Notes: generated by a model not told the origin, from the letters alone. A stretch of 64,000 nt of DNA from Paracidovorax wautersii (GCA_009912175.1 WNDQ01000001.1:62001-126000); one strand, 5' to 3'. Shown: positions 8,824 to 17,530, numbered from the stretch's first letter. Made by a program: numbers and translations.

Positions 8824-9621
8824 TCAGTTTTTCACCAGACCGCCGTCCACCACCAGGTTCTGCCCCGTGACCCCGCGCGACCAGGGTGAGGCGAAGAACA
8901 GCACCGCGTCGGCAAATTCGGCCGGCGTGGTCACGCGCCGCAGCGGGGTGCTGGCGGCGATCAGGTCGAACACCGCCTCGGGCGTGGCGGCCGAGGCGTC
9001 GGTGGTGCGCAGCAGGCCGCCCGAGACCATGTTCACCGTCACGCCATCCGGCCCCAGGTCCTGCGCCAGCGTGCGCGTGAGCGACAGCAGCGCGGCCTTG
9101 GCCGCCGTGTAGTCGTGGTAGGGCACGACCGGGTTCTGGAACAGGTTGGTGCCGACGTTGACGACGCGGCCAAAGCCGGCTTCGCGCATGCCGGGCAACG
9201 CCGCCTGCACGGTGTTGAGCGCGCCGCGCACGCTGCCTTCGAACTGCTGCTGCAGATGCTCCCAGCGCAACGCATCGGCCTGCGCGCGCGCGTCGCCGTT
9301 GAAGCTGAAATCCGGCAGGGCGTTGTTGACGACGGTGCTCACCGGCTGGCCAAAGGCCTCGCGCGCCTGCTGCACCAGCGCCTGCACGGCGCGCGCATCG
9401 CGCACGTCGGCCTGCACGGCCAGCGCCCGGCCCGGCGCGCTGGCGGCCAGGGCCTCGGCCGCTGCGCGGCTCTGGAAATAGTTGATGACGACGCACGCGC
9501 CCTGGGCCAGAAAGGCCTGCGTGATGGCCGCACCCAGGCCGCGCGCGCCGCCGGTCACAAGAACGACCTGGCGGTCGAGCGGCAGGTCTGCCGAGGCAAT
9601 GGAAGTTTGGGTCTGGGACAA
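8824..9621 (-). CDS. Short-chain dehydrogenase/reductase (FabG-like) led by a TPP riboswitch
   Basis: 265 aa SDR. The Rossmann motif TGGARGLG is at residues 23-30, the active-site Tyr171 and Lys175 are in YTAAK, and the C-terminus is VTGQNLVVDGG. Two departures from the classical family: the usual catalytic Ser, 13 residues before Tyr, is Thr158 (NVGTNLF), and NNAG reads NNAL. The start is TTG at 9621, supported by AGGAG 6 nt upstream (9628-9632); no in-frame ATG fits. First gene of an operon with the monooxygenase. THI-element-controlled SDRs have been noted in comparative genomics (I recall the name OarX, to be checked), but the reaction is unknown. Confidence 0.87.
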   Translation of the reverse strand: MSQTQTSIASADLPLDRQVVLVTGGARGLGAAITQAFLAQGACVVINYFQSRAAAEALAASAPGRALAVQADVRDARAVQALVQQAREAFGQPVSTVVNNALPDFSFNGDARAQADALRWEHLQQQFEGSVRGALNTVQAALPGMREAGFGRVVNVGTNLFQNPVVPYHDYTAAKAALLSLTRTLAQDLGPDGVTVNMVSGGLLRTTDASAATPEAVFDLIAASTPLRRVTTPAEFADAVLFFASPWSRGVTGQNLVVDGGLVKN

Positions 9622-9690
9622 GGTCGTCTCCTGGTCGATAGAGAAATCAAGGTCAGGAACGCCTCACACGCCATGCCAATGGTGGCAGCC

Positions 9691-9788
9691 AGACATCCCT
9701 ACGTCCGTATCAACGGAATCAGGTTCGACGGGTGTGTTCTCAGTCCAACCGCTTTAGAACAGGTTCTTAGCGGGGACACCCCGTGTCA
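9691..9788 (-). promoter_or_regulatory. TPP riboswitch (THI element) controlling SDR-monooxygenase operon
   Basis: Read on the minus strand, the conserved THI core is complete: GGGGTGTCC, a variable P3 extension closed by CCGCT/AGCGG, GGACTGAGA, then ACCCGTCGAACCTGATT, a P5 hairpin TCCGT/ACGGA, and CGTAGGGA. P1 is GACA/TGTC. The distance from the aptamer end to the AGGAG of the TTG start is about 60 nt, with no clear terminator, so control is probably at translation initiation. Aptamer identity is near certain from the CTGAGA and GAACCTGA boxes. Confidence 0.95.
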
Positions 9789-9797
9789 CGCGCCGCG

Positions 9798-9806
9798 ACG
9801 ATACCA
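9798..9806 (-). promoter_or_regulatory. Extended -10 promoter for the SDR-monooxygenase operon
   Basis: TGGTATCGT on the minus strand fits an extended -10 (TGn-TATnnT), with its start point predicted about 7 nt downstream, within a few bases of riboswitch P1. No good -35 is seen. Confidence 0.45.
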
Positions 9807-9850
9807 CGCAGTCCACCGTCATTCCCCTGCCCGCGCCGGGGCCTGCCGCG

Positions 9851-9879
9851 TTGACAAGGCACTGGCCATGGCCTACATT
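9851..9879 (+). promoter_or_regulatory. Sigma-70 promoter for the symporter gene
   Basis: TTGACA (9851-9856) and TACATT (9874-9879) are separated by 17 bp, close to consensus. The expected start (~9886) falls just before P1 of the plus-strand TPP aptamer. Confidence 0.7.
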
Positions 9880-9889
9880 CGCGCCCGAT

Positions 9890-9984
9890 TCCTGGGGGAG
9901 CCCTGCGCACGGGGCTGAGACACCGCGACATCCGCGCGGCAACCCTTCGAACCTGATCCGGGCCATGCCGGCGAAGGGAAGGAC
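9890..9984 (+). promoter_or_regulatory. TPP riboswitch (THI element) controlling sodium:solute symporter
   Basis: Conserved THI boxes in order: GGGGGAGCCC, GGGGCTGAGA, an extra CCGCG/CGCGG arm, ACCCTTCGAACCTGATCC, P5 CCGG/CCGG, and GGCGAAGGGA. P1 is TCCT (9890-9893) with AGGA (9980-9983). It is followed immediately by a hairpin and T-rich stretch, suggesting transcriptional attenuation. This is the second aptamer in a divergent pair, roughly 100 bp from the minus-strand one. Confidence 0.96.
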
Positions 9985-9987
9985 GCA

Positions 9988-10012
9988 GGGCCGGCCACGG
10001 CCGCCCTCTTTT
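9988..10012 (+). terminator. Putative attenuator hairpin of the plus-strand TPP riboswitch
   Basis: GGCCG-GCCA-CGGCC (9989-10002) with flanking GC pairs, followed by TCTTTT. Its position between aptamer and coding region fits a ligand-dependent terminator. Confidence 0.55.
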
Positions 10013-10065
10013 CCCCCGACGCGTGGCCCTCCTGCTTTTTCTCTCGCGCTCCAGGAGACCCGCGC

Positions 10066-11508
10066 ATGATGCTCGACACAACCTCGGCCCTGTGGTGGCT
10101 GCTGCTGTTTTCCGTGGCCTATGCCTCGGCCAGCATCCTCTACGCGCGCCAGCGCCAGGGCTCGCTGGAAGACTACGTGGTCGCGCGCAACAGCCAGTCG
10201 TCGCTGGCCACGGTACTCACGCTCATGGCCTCCACGCTGGGCGCATGGATTCTGTTCTCGCCCGCGCAGGCGGCCACCTGGGGCGGGCTGGCCGCGGTGA
10301 TCGGCTACGCGCTGGGTTCGATGTCGCCGCGCCTGGCCATGATCCCGCTGGGCCGGCGCATGCGCGAGCTGATGCCCGGCGGCCACACGCTCACCGAATT
10401 TTTGCTGGCGCGCTACGGCCGGCCGCTCTATGCGCTGGTGCTGGTGATCATGCTGTTCTACATGTTCATCGCGCTGACCGCCGAGATCACGGCCATCGCC
10501 AAGCTCGTCACGCTGGTCGCGCCGATTCCGCTGTGGACCACGGCCGCCATCGTCATGGGCTGCACACTGCTCTACACCGCCTACGGCGGCCTGCGCACCT
10601 CCATCTTCACGGACAAGGTCCACATGGTGGTGGTGATCCCGCTGCTGGCCACGCTGCTGTTCATGGGCTGGCGCGCCAGCGGCGGCGCGGCCTCGGTCAT
10701 CGAAACGCTGCAGGCGCAGCAGCCGCGCCTACTCTCGCTGACCGATCCCATCGGCATCAAGGCCGACTTCACCTTCCTGGTGGCCATCCTGCTCACCGGC
10801 CTGTTCCACCAGGGCAACTGGCAGCGCATCTACGCTGCACGCGACTCCAAATCCATGCAGCGCGGCTTTCTGTTCGGCGGCATGATGGTCGCGCCCTTCA
10901 TCCTGGTCATGGGTCTGTTCGGCCTGGCCTTCATGGCCATCACGCCGGGCGGCGACAGCTCGGTCGCGCTGTTCGAAGTCGTCATACGCGACGTGCCGGC
11001 GTGGTTCGCCGTGATGCTGATCTTCCTCGGGCTGTCGCTGGTCATGAGCTCGGCCGACACCACCATCTGCGCCATCTCCAGCATCGTGGCCGTCGACCTT
11101 GGCCGCCTCATGCCGCAGGCCAGCCCGGCGCGCATGCTGCGCCTGGCACGTGTGCTGATCTTCGTGACCGCCATCCCCGTGATGGCCGTCGCCGCCCAGG
11201 GCTACAGCGTGCTCTACCTGTTCCTGCTGGCCGACCTGCTGTGCTCGGCCGCGGCCTTCCCGGTCTTCTACGGCCTCTACAGCCGCCGCCACGACGGCTT
11301 CAGCGCCACCGTGGCCACGCTCGCCGGCCTGGCCGCCGGCCTCTTCATGTTCCCTTTGCCCGGCCAGCCCATGGACCACCTGCTCGAATCCTTCCTGCTG
11401 GCCGCCCTGGTGCCCGTGGCCGTGACCGCCGCGCTGCGCCTGCTGCCGCGCCGGCAGGTGCACTTCGACCTGGGCAGCCTGGCGCAGAAGGTGCGCAAGC
11501 TGGGTTGA
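10066..11508 (+). CDS. Sodium:solute symporter (SSS family), candidate thiamin/HMP transporter
   Basis: 480 aa with about 13 hydrophobic helices and the SSS signature region YTAYGGLRTSIFTDKVH near residue 180. Translation starts at ATG 10066 with AGGAG 8 nt upstream. The TPP riboswitch directly upstream implies that the substrate is thiamin or a precursor. This matches ThiV, an SSS protein previously predicted from THI elements to import thiamin or hydroxymethylpyrimidine, but specificity cannot be read from sequence. Divergent from the SDR-monooxygenase operon, which shares the same regulatory logic. Confidence 0.85.
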   Translation: MMLDTTSALWWLLLFSVAYASASILYARQRQGSLEDYVVARNSQSSLATVLTLMASTLGAWILFSPAQAATWGGLAAVIGYALGSMSPRLAMIPLGRRMRELMPGGHTLTEFLLARYGRPLYALVLVIMLFYMFIALTAEITAIAKLVTLVAPIPLWTTAAIVMGCTLLYTAYGGLRTSIFTDKVHMVVVIPLLATLLFMGWRASGGAASVIETLQAQQPRLLSLTDPIGIKADFTFLVAILLTGLFHQGNWQRIYAARDSKSMQRGFLFGGMMVAPFILVMGLFGLAFMAITPGGDSSVALFEVVIRDVPAWFAVMLIFLGLSLVMSSADTTICAISSIVAVDLGRLMPQASPARMLRLARVLIFVTAIPVMAVAAQGYSVLYLFLLADLLCSAAAFPVFYGLYSRRHDGFSATVATLAGLAAGLFMFPLPGQPMDHLLESFLLAALVPVAVTAALRLLPRRQVHFDLGSLAQKVRKLG

Positions 11509-11526
11509 GCAACGGGCGTCCTCCAC

Positions 11527-11569
11527 GGCAAAACAGCCGCCTCCCTTGCGGGAGCACGGCTGTTTTGCC
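11527..11569. terminator. Bidirectional terminator between convergent genes
   Basis: A perfect 13 bp stem (11527-11539 with 11557-11569) containing AAAACAGCCG / CGGCTGTTTT encloses a second small hairpin. It sits between the symporter and the convergent Bug-receptor gene. Confidence 0.7.
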
Positions 11570-11592
11570 GATGGCACGGACGTCCGGGCCTG

Positions 11593-12564
11593 TCAGTCCA
11601 CCTTCGCGCCAGTGGCCTTGACCACCGCCTGGTACTTGTCGCGCTCGGCCTTCATGAAGGCATCGAACTGGGCCGGCGTGGAGGCCACGGGCTCGGCCAT
11701 CAGCAGGGCGAAGCGCTGGCGTACTTCGGGCTGGCGCAGCGCTGTGGCGAAGGCTTCGCTGAGTTTGTCGAGCACGGGCTGGGGCGTGGCCGCGGGGGCG
11801 ACCAGGCCCCACCAGGTGTCGATGGCAAAGCCCGGCAGCACGGCCGCCACGGTGGGCACGCCCGGCAGCATGGGGCTGGGCGCGGCCGTGGTCACGGCCA
11901 GCGCCTTGAGCTTGCCCGAACGGATGTTGGGCGCGGCTGTAGCCAGGTTGTCGAAGTTGAAGTCGACCTGGCCCGACAGCAGCGCGAGCTGCGCCGGGTT
12001 GCCGCCGTTGAAGGGGATGTGCACGGCAAAGATGCCGGCCTGTTTCTTGAACATCTCGCCGGCCAGGTGACCTGCGCTGCCGTTGCCGCCGCTGCCGTAG
12101 TTGAGCTTGGCGGGGTTGGCCTTGGCGTAGCGGATGAGGTCGGCCACGCTGTTGATGCGCAGGCGCTGCGCGGCATCGGCGTTCATGACCAGCACGTTGG
12201 GCACGCGCACCATCTGCGTGATGCCCGCGAAATCCTTGGCCGCGTCGAACGGCAGGTTGCTGAACAGCCAGGGGTTGACCGCGTGCGTGGCCGTGGCCGA
12301 GATGCCGATGGTCAGGCCGTCGGGCGCGGCGCGCGCCACCATGGCCGCGCCGATGTTGCCGCCCGCGCCGGGCTTGTTGTCCACGATGACCGTGCCCAGG
12401 CTGCCGCTGACGGCTTCGGCCAGGATGCGCGCGGTCACGTCGATCGGGCCGCCCGCGCCGTAGGGCACGATGACGCGGATGGGTTGCTGCGCGGCGCGCG
12501 CCCAGGGGGCGGCCAGCAGGCCGCTGGCAAGCGCGGCGGCGGTCAGGACGGAACGGCGTTTCAT
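11593..12564 (-). CDS. Bug/TctC-type tripartite tricarboxylate transporter substrate-binding protein
   Basis: 323 aa periplasmic binding protein. An N-terminal signal peptide is cleaved after ARA; then come the family landmarks IRVIVPYGAGGPIDVTAR, VDNKPGAGGNIGAA, YGSGGNGSAGHLAGEMF and IPFNGG. Start ATG 12564 has AGGAG 7 nt upstream. No tctA/tctB membrane genes are nearby, so it is one of the many orphan receptors typical of Burkholderiales. Ligand unknown. Confidence 0.9.
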   Translation of the reverse strand: MKRRSVLTAAALASGLLAAPWARAAQQPIRVIVPYGAGGPIDVTARILAEAVSGSLGTVIVDNKPGAGGNIGAAMVARAAPDGLTIGISATATHAVNPWLFSNLPFDAAKDFAGITQMVRVPNVLVMNADAAQRLRINSVADLIRYAKANPAKLNYGSGGNGSAGHLAGEMFKKQAGIFAVHIPFNGGNPAQLALLSGQVDFNFDNLATAAPNIRSGKLKALAVTTAAPSPMLPGVPTVAAVLPGFAIDTWWGLVAPAATPQPVLDKLSEAFATALRQPEVRQRFALLMAEPVASTPAQFDAFMKAERDKYQAVVKATGAKVD

Positions 12565-12610
12565 GGCAGGTCTCCTCTCGTTGTTGAATGGTGGATGGCC
12601 TGGGCGATTC

Positions 12611-13660
12611 TCAGGCATCGCCCGCGTGCTTGTCGCGTTCGCTGGTGAAGGCGTCGGCGTAGAACTCGTCGGGCAGCAGGCCCGCCTGGGCGACGAAGTC
12701 GGCGCGCGCCGAATCCACCACGATGGGCGCGCCGCAGGCATAGACCTGGTGGCCCGACAGGTCCGGGTGATCGTCGAGCACGGCCTGGTGCACGAAGCCC
12801 GTGCGGCCCGTCCAGCCGTCTTCCGGCAAGGCGTCGGAGATGACGGGCACGAAGCGCAGGTGGGGCATTTCGCGGCACTTGTCCTCGACCCACTCGCGCA
12901 TGTAGAGGTCGCCCGGCCGTCGTCCGCCCCAGTAGAGCGTGGCGGGCCGGTCGCTGCCCTTGAACTGCAGGTGTTCGATCAGCGCCTTGATCGGCGCAAA
13001 GCCGGTGCCCGAGGCCAGAAGGATGATGGGCGCGGCCGAGTCCTCGCGCAGGAAGAAGCTGCCGTAAGGGCCTTCGATGCGCAGGATCTCTTTTTCCTTG
13101 AGGCCGCCGAACACGTGGTCGGTGAACTTGCCGCCGGGCATGTGGCGAAAGTGCAGCTGGATCGACGGCTTGCCCGGCTCGGGCTGGATGTGCGGCGCGT
13201 TGGCCATCGAGTAGCTGCGGCGCGAGCCGTCTTTCAGGATGAACTCGATGAACTGCCCGGCGTGGTAGCCCAGCGTGTCGTTGGCCGGCAGTTGCAGGTT
13301 GACCACCATCACGTCGTGCGAGGCGCGCGTCATGTTCAGCACGCGCGTGGGCATCTTCTTGATCGGAAAACCACCGGCTTCGGTCACCTGGCGCGATTCG
13401 AGCACCACGTCGGTCTGCGGGCGCGCGCGGCAGGTCAGGATCTGGCCTTCGGCGGCCTCGGTGGGCGACAGCGCCTTGGGCTGGTAGCTGTCCAGGGTGA
13501 CGCTGCCGTCGAGCCGGCGGCATTTGCACGAACCGCAGGCGCCGTCCTTGCAGGCGTAGGGCAGGCCCACGCCCTGGCGGATGGCGGCGGCCAGCAGGGT
13601 TTCATCGGGGTGGCAGAGAAACGTGCGGCCACTGGGCAGCACGGTGACATGCAGGCTCAT
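12611..13660 (-). CDS. Ferredoxin-domain NAD(P)H oxidoreductase (CDP-6-deoxy-3,4-glucoseen reductase-like)
   Basis: 349 aa, three domains. A plant-type [2Fe-2S] ferredoxin carries Cys37, Cys42, Cys45 and Cys77 (CKDGACGSCKC, ILTCRA). An FAD-binding barrel has RRSYSMAN. A C-terminal NAD-binding domain has GTGFAPIKALIEH and VYACGAP. Burkholderiales genomes usually annotate this type as AscD/CDP-6-deoxyglucoseen reductase, but the same architecture serves as the reductase of phenol or benzoate oxygenases. No partner oxygenase or dideoxysugar gene is adjacent, so the physiological acceptor is uncertain. Confidence 0.82.
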   Translation of the reverse strand: MSLHVTVLPSGRTFLCHPDETLLAAAIRQGVGLPYACKDGACGSCKCRRLDGSVTLDSYQPKALSPTEAAEGQILTCRARPQTDVVLESRQVTEAGGFPIKKMPTRVLNMTRASHDVMVVNLQLPANDTLGYHAGQFIEFILKDGSRRSYSMANAPHIQPEPGKPSIQLHFRHMPGGKFTDHVFGGLKEKEILRIEGPYGSFFLREDSAAPIILLASGTGFAPIKALIEHLQFKGSDRPATLYWGGRRPGDLYMREWVEDKCREMPHLRFVPVISDALPEDGWTGRTGFVHQAVLDDHPDLSGHQVYACGAPIVVDSARADFVAQAGLLPDEFYADAFTSERDKHAGDA

Positions 13661-13820
13661 TTCTCGAGGGGATCCTTGTCGTATGCTCGGCCAGGAACCT
13701 GTCCTGGCCCACGGGCTTCACATTACGCGGCCGTCGTCCCGCCCGACAGGGGATTTGTACGGCGCCGCCTGGACCGGCCAGGCCGCCAGGCGAAGCCCTC
13801 CATTGTCCCCGATCACGAAC

Positions 13821-14819
13821 ATGCCCCACAACCTGCTGGCTTCCGGGGGCGCCCTCGGCGCCCTGCCCGCGCGCTTCCGGCGCCCGCGCCTGCTCATCGT
13901 CGGCTGCGGCGACGTGGGCGTGCGCGTGGTGCGCGCGCTATCGATTCCACCATCCCCGGCCCCCATGGCCCAGCCGCCACGTCCTCGCCTGACCGTGCGT
14001 GCGCTGACGTCGTCGCCCGACCGCGTGCCGGCGTTGCGGGCGATGGGCGCGACGCCGCTGCAGGGCAATCTGGATGCGCCGGCCACGCTGCGCCGGCTGG
14101 CGGGCATCGCCACGCACGTGCTGCATCTGGCGCCACCGCCGACCACCGACGGCCTGGCCACCGACCCGCGCACGGCGCGGCTGCTGCGCGCCTTGCGCCG
14201 GGGATGGGCGCCAACGCTGGTCTACGGCTCTACCACGGGCATTTATGGCGACCAGGGCGGGCGCTGGATCGACGAGACGGCAGCGCCGTCCGCGCGCACG
14301 CCACGGGCCTTGCGGCGTGTGAGCGCGGAGCGGCACGTGCGTTTTTATGCGCGCAGCAGCGGCGCGCGTGCTGCTGTGCTGCGTATTCCAGGCATTTACG
14401 CGCCCGACCGCGAAGGCGGCACGCCCGAGGCGCGGCTGCGCCGGGGCACACCCGTGCTGGAAGCGGGCGACGATGTCTATACCAACCACATCCACGCCGA
14501 CGACCTCGCGCGTGCGCTGATCGCGGCGCTCTGGCATGGCGCGCCGCTGCGCGTCTATCACGCCAGCGACGACACGGAACTGAAGATGGGTGACTACTTC
14601 GATTTCGCGGCCGACCGCTACGGCCTGCCTCGCCCGCCGCGCATCGCGCGCGCGCAGGCCCAGGCGCAGTTGCCGCCCACGCTGCTGAGCTTCATGAGCG
14701 AGTCGCGCCGGCTGCGCAATGACAGGCTCAAGCAGGAGCTGGGGGTGCGGCTGCGGTATCCGACGGTCGCTGAAGGGCTGGGGGATGATCCCTTCGGAGA
14801 TGCCCTCATCGGCGTCTGA
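13821..14819 (+). CDS. NAD(P)-binding epimerase/dehydratase-like protein (YeeZ-like atypical SDR)
   Basis: 332 aa atypical SDR. The nucleotide motif is LLIVGCGDVGVRVVRAL at about residues 24-40, followed by VYGSTTGIYGDQGG and IHADDLARALIAAL. The usual YxxxK is not obvious, as in the YeeZ group. Divergent from the ferredoxin-type reductase. Function unassigned; these proteins are often called NAD-dependent epimerases without proven substrate. The stop codon directly abuts the inverted-repeat element at 14820. Confidence 0.75.
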   Translation: MPHNLLASGGALGALPARFRRPRLLIVGCGDVGVRVVRALSIPPSPAPMAQPPRPRLTVRALTSSPDRVPALRAMGATPLQGNLDAPATLRRLAGIATHVLHLAPPPTTDGLATDPRTARLLRALRRGWAPTLVYGSTTGIYGDQGGRWIDETAAPSARTPRALRRVSAERHVRFYARSSGARAAVLRIPGIYAPDREGGTPEARLRRGTPVLEAGDDVYTNHIHADDLARALIAALWHGAPLRVYHASDDTELKMGDYFDFAADRYGLPRPPRIARAQAQAQLPPTLLSFMSESRRLRNDRLKQELGVRLRYPTVAEGLGDDPFGDALIGV

Positions 14820-14924
14820 CCTGCGTGAGTCAGGTGTCCGCCTCCGTCCATGTCCCCCGCCGACAGCCTTGCGGCTATCGGCTCCTCCTTGACTTCCCTG
14901 CGGCGGACACCTGACTCACGCAGG
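14820..14924 (-). repeat. Inverted-repeat element, copy 1 of a three-copy family
   Basis: Perfect 23 bp terminal arms (14820-14842 and 14902-14924) enclose a core with its own hairpin. On the minus strand the core reads GGGAAGTCAAGGAGGA, hairpin GCCGATAGCC/GGCTGTCGGC, then GGGGGACATG. The same core, with different outer arms, occurs at 48326-48443 and 51888-52010. It lies between convergent genes and may terminate both. Confidence 0.8.
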
Positions 14925-14953
14925 CCAGACTTCGAGCGCCGTCGCCCGTGCCG

Positions 14954-16716
14954 TCACTTCCAGCGCGCTGGCGGCCCCCACTCCGCCCGGCATTCCATGA
15001 ACACCCGCGCCTGGCAGGTGCGACAGATCTCGCAGTCGAGCTTGCGGTAGATGTCGCCGATGGCGGTGCGCTTGTCCGGGTAGAGATGGTCCGCCCCCAG
15101 CCGCGTCAGAAAGCCGCTGCGTGTCCACATCTGCACCACCTGCGGGCGCGGCCGGTGGAAGTACAGGTCGCCGCCCAGGGCGCGGCGCGCTTTCAGTTCG
15201 GACTCCCACAGGTCGTTGCCGGCCAGATCGATGAAGTTCATGCTTTTGGCCATGACCAGCAGATGTTTTTGCGGCGCGGGCTGACCGCGCAGGTCGTGCA
15301 GGCGGTCCGACACGTATTGCGTGGCGCCGAAGAAGACCTCGCCCTCCATGCGCAGCAGCTTGAGCTGCGGGCATTCGGGCAGGCCCCCCGCATGGCCGTC
15401 GAGCACCTCGAAACGCCGATCCAGGCCCATGCGGTCAAAACCCATGGTGCGCATCATCGGGTGCGAGGTGCGGTAGAGGTAGACCACCAGCGACAACATG
15501 GTGCCCAGCAGGATGGCGATTTCCAGCCGCAGCGTGAGCGTGGCCGCCAGCGTGACGGCGGCGATGACGAATTCGCGCCGGTCCTGCGCCCACAGCCAGC
15601 GCCAGCGGCGGCCTTCAATCAGGTTCCACGCTACCAGCAGCAGCAAGCCGGCCACGCCCGCCATGGGAATGCGGGCGAGTTGCGGCGCCAGCAAGGCCAC
15701 CAGCGCCAGCAGCAACAGCGACGAGAACACCGCCGCCAGCGGCGTGCGCGCGCCGGCCTGCAGGTTGGGCATGGAGCGGTTGACCGAGCCGCACGAGACG
15801 TAGCACGAGAAAAAGCTGCCCACGATATTGGACAGCCCCTGGCCGCTGAATTCGCGGTTGATGTCGATGCGCTGGCCCGAGTGCTGCGCCACCGCCTTGG
15901 CCATGGACACCGACTGGCCCAGCGCCACGATGGTCAGCGCAAAAGCCAGGCCCAGCAGGTCGGCCAGGCGGCTCCAGTCGGCCAGCGGCCAGCTCGGCTG
16001 CGGCCAGGGTGAGGGAATGGTGCCCACGGTCTTGACGGCCTTGAGCGCCCAGCCCGCGTGCCACGACGGCGTGTTGATGAAGACGGCCAGCAGCGTGCCG
16101 GCCAGCAGTGCCAGCAGCATGTTCGGCCAGCGCGGCCGGGCTGCGCCAGCGGCAGGTCGGCCCCCAGTTCCTGCAGCACCTGCAGCGCGCGGTGGCCGAC
16201 GATGTTGGTCAGGCCCAGCACGTCCTTGAGCGCATAGACCACGATCAGCAGCGCCGCACCGTTGGTAAAGCCCATGAGCACCGACGGCGAGATGAAATTA
16301 GCCACGGCCCCCAGCCGCAGCGCGCCCACCAGCCACTGCAGGAGTCCCACCAGCAGCGTGGCCATCAGCGCCAACTCGATGTAGGCACCGCTGCCCACCA
16401 GGGCCAGCGGGCTGAGCATGGCGAACAGCGCCAGCGAATTGGCATTGGTCGGCCCCGACATGACATGCCAGCTCGACCCGAACAGCGCCGCCACGATGCA
16501 CGGCACGATGGCGGTGTACAGGCCGTACTGCGGCGGCAGGCCGGCCAGCGCGGCAAAGGCGATGCCCTGGGGCAGCACCAGCACGGCCCCCAGCAGGCCC
16601 GCCAGCAGGTCGGCCCGCAGCGTCCGGCCCGACACGAAGGCGACCCAGTCGCCAAAGATGCGTTGCGCCACGCGGCGCCAGGGCGCGGACGCGGCGGCGG
16701 AAAGAGGGGAAGACAT
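14954..16716 (-). pseudogene. SulP family anion permease, frameshifted
   Basis: An inorganic anion (sulfate-type) permease split into two frames. Residues from ATG 16716 (MSSPLSAAASAPWRR) run through PQGIAFAALAGLPPQYGLYTA and MSGPTNANSLALFA to about 16140. The reading then continues in another frame from RWPNMLLALLAGT through the remaining membrane helices, a STAS-like region (GEVFFGATQYVSDRL) and a Cys-rich tail (CEICRTC). The lesion sits at 16131-16145 in a GC-only stretch; one missing base, or two extra, explains it. Both halves are otherwise intact, so this is either a very recent pseudogene or a sequencing error. Confidence 0.85.
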
Positions 16717-16843
16717 CGGTGGGCTTGTGAAAACAGCGGGGCGAAACAGGCCCGACGGATGATGCCAGAGCACCCCGCCCACGCCCACCGGGACGACCCG
16801 AGCGGGCACAATCGGCCACTGTCGTCTTTTCCCGCAACCCAAC

Positions 16844-17530
16844 ATGCCGACCTCGCCCTTCCCGCGCCGCCGAACACTGTTGCGCCACGCGCTGGCTTGG
16901 CCGCTGGCCACGCTCGCCCTGGGCGCCTGCGGCCAGGCGCGCACGGGCGACAAGGGCGCTGGCGCCCTGCCCGCCAACACCCGCGTGTTGGCCATCGGCG
17001 ACAGCCTGACTGCCGGCCAGGGCGCGCCGCGCGACCAGGCCTGGCCCGCCGTGCTGGCGCGACTGACGGGCTGGCAGATCGACAACGCGGGACGCAATGG
17101 CGACACCAGCGCCGGCGCGCTGCAGCGCCTGCCCGGCCTGCTGGCGGCCGCGCGTTACGACGCCGTCCTGATCGGCATCGGCGGCAACGACATGATCCGC
17201 AGCGTGCCGCGCGAAACCACGGTGGACAACATCCGGCAGATGCTGCGACTGGCTGCCGCGCAGACCCGCCACGTCGCGCTGCTGGCCACGCCGCTGCCCG
17301 ACATCTGGCGCGCCTCGCTCGGCCATCTGCAGGACGCCACCTTCTACGCCGAACTGGCGCGCGACGAGCAGGCGCTGCTGCCCGGCATCTACGCGGGCGT
17401 GCTCAACCAGCCGGCCCTGCGCGCCGACCAGATCCACGCCAACGCGCAGGGCTACGACGCCATCGCCCGGCAACTGCGCGATGCGCTGGCCCAAGCCGGC
17501 TGGCTGCGCGCCATGCCGGCGCCACCATGA
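16844..17530 (+). CDS. SGNH/GDSL arylesterase, TesA-like, probable lipoprotein
   Basis: 228 aa. Signal sequence with lipobox LGAC (Cys29), block I IGDSLTAGQG with nucleophile Ser54, block III GGND, and block V DQIHANAQGY containing the Asp-x-x-His pair. Related to TesA/esterase 1 periplasmic thioesterase-arylesterases. Divergent from the SulP gene. Substrate range cannot be predicted. Confidence 0.88.
   Translation: MPTSPFPRRRTLLRHALAWPLATLALGACGQARTGDKGAGALPANTRVLAIGDSLTAGQGAPRDQAWPAVLARLTGWQIDNAGRNGDTSAGALQRLPGLLAAARYDAVLIGIGGNDMIRSVPRETTVDNIRQMLRLAAAQTRHVALLATPLPDIWRASLGHLQDATFYAELARDEQALLPGIYAGVLNQPALRADQIHANAQGYDAIARQLRDALAQAGWLRAMPAPP

Noticed and set aside
9742..9767. GAACAGGTTCT shared between the P3 arm of the minus TPP riboswitch and the 56197-56380 element
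   Set aside because: Only about 10 bp in common; explained by the riboswitch stem (AGAAC/GTTCT).
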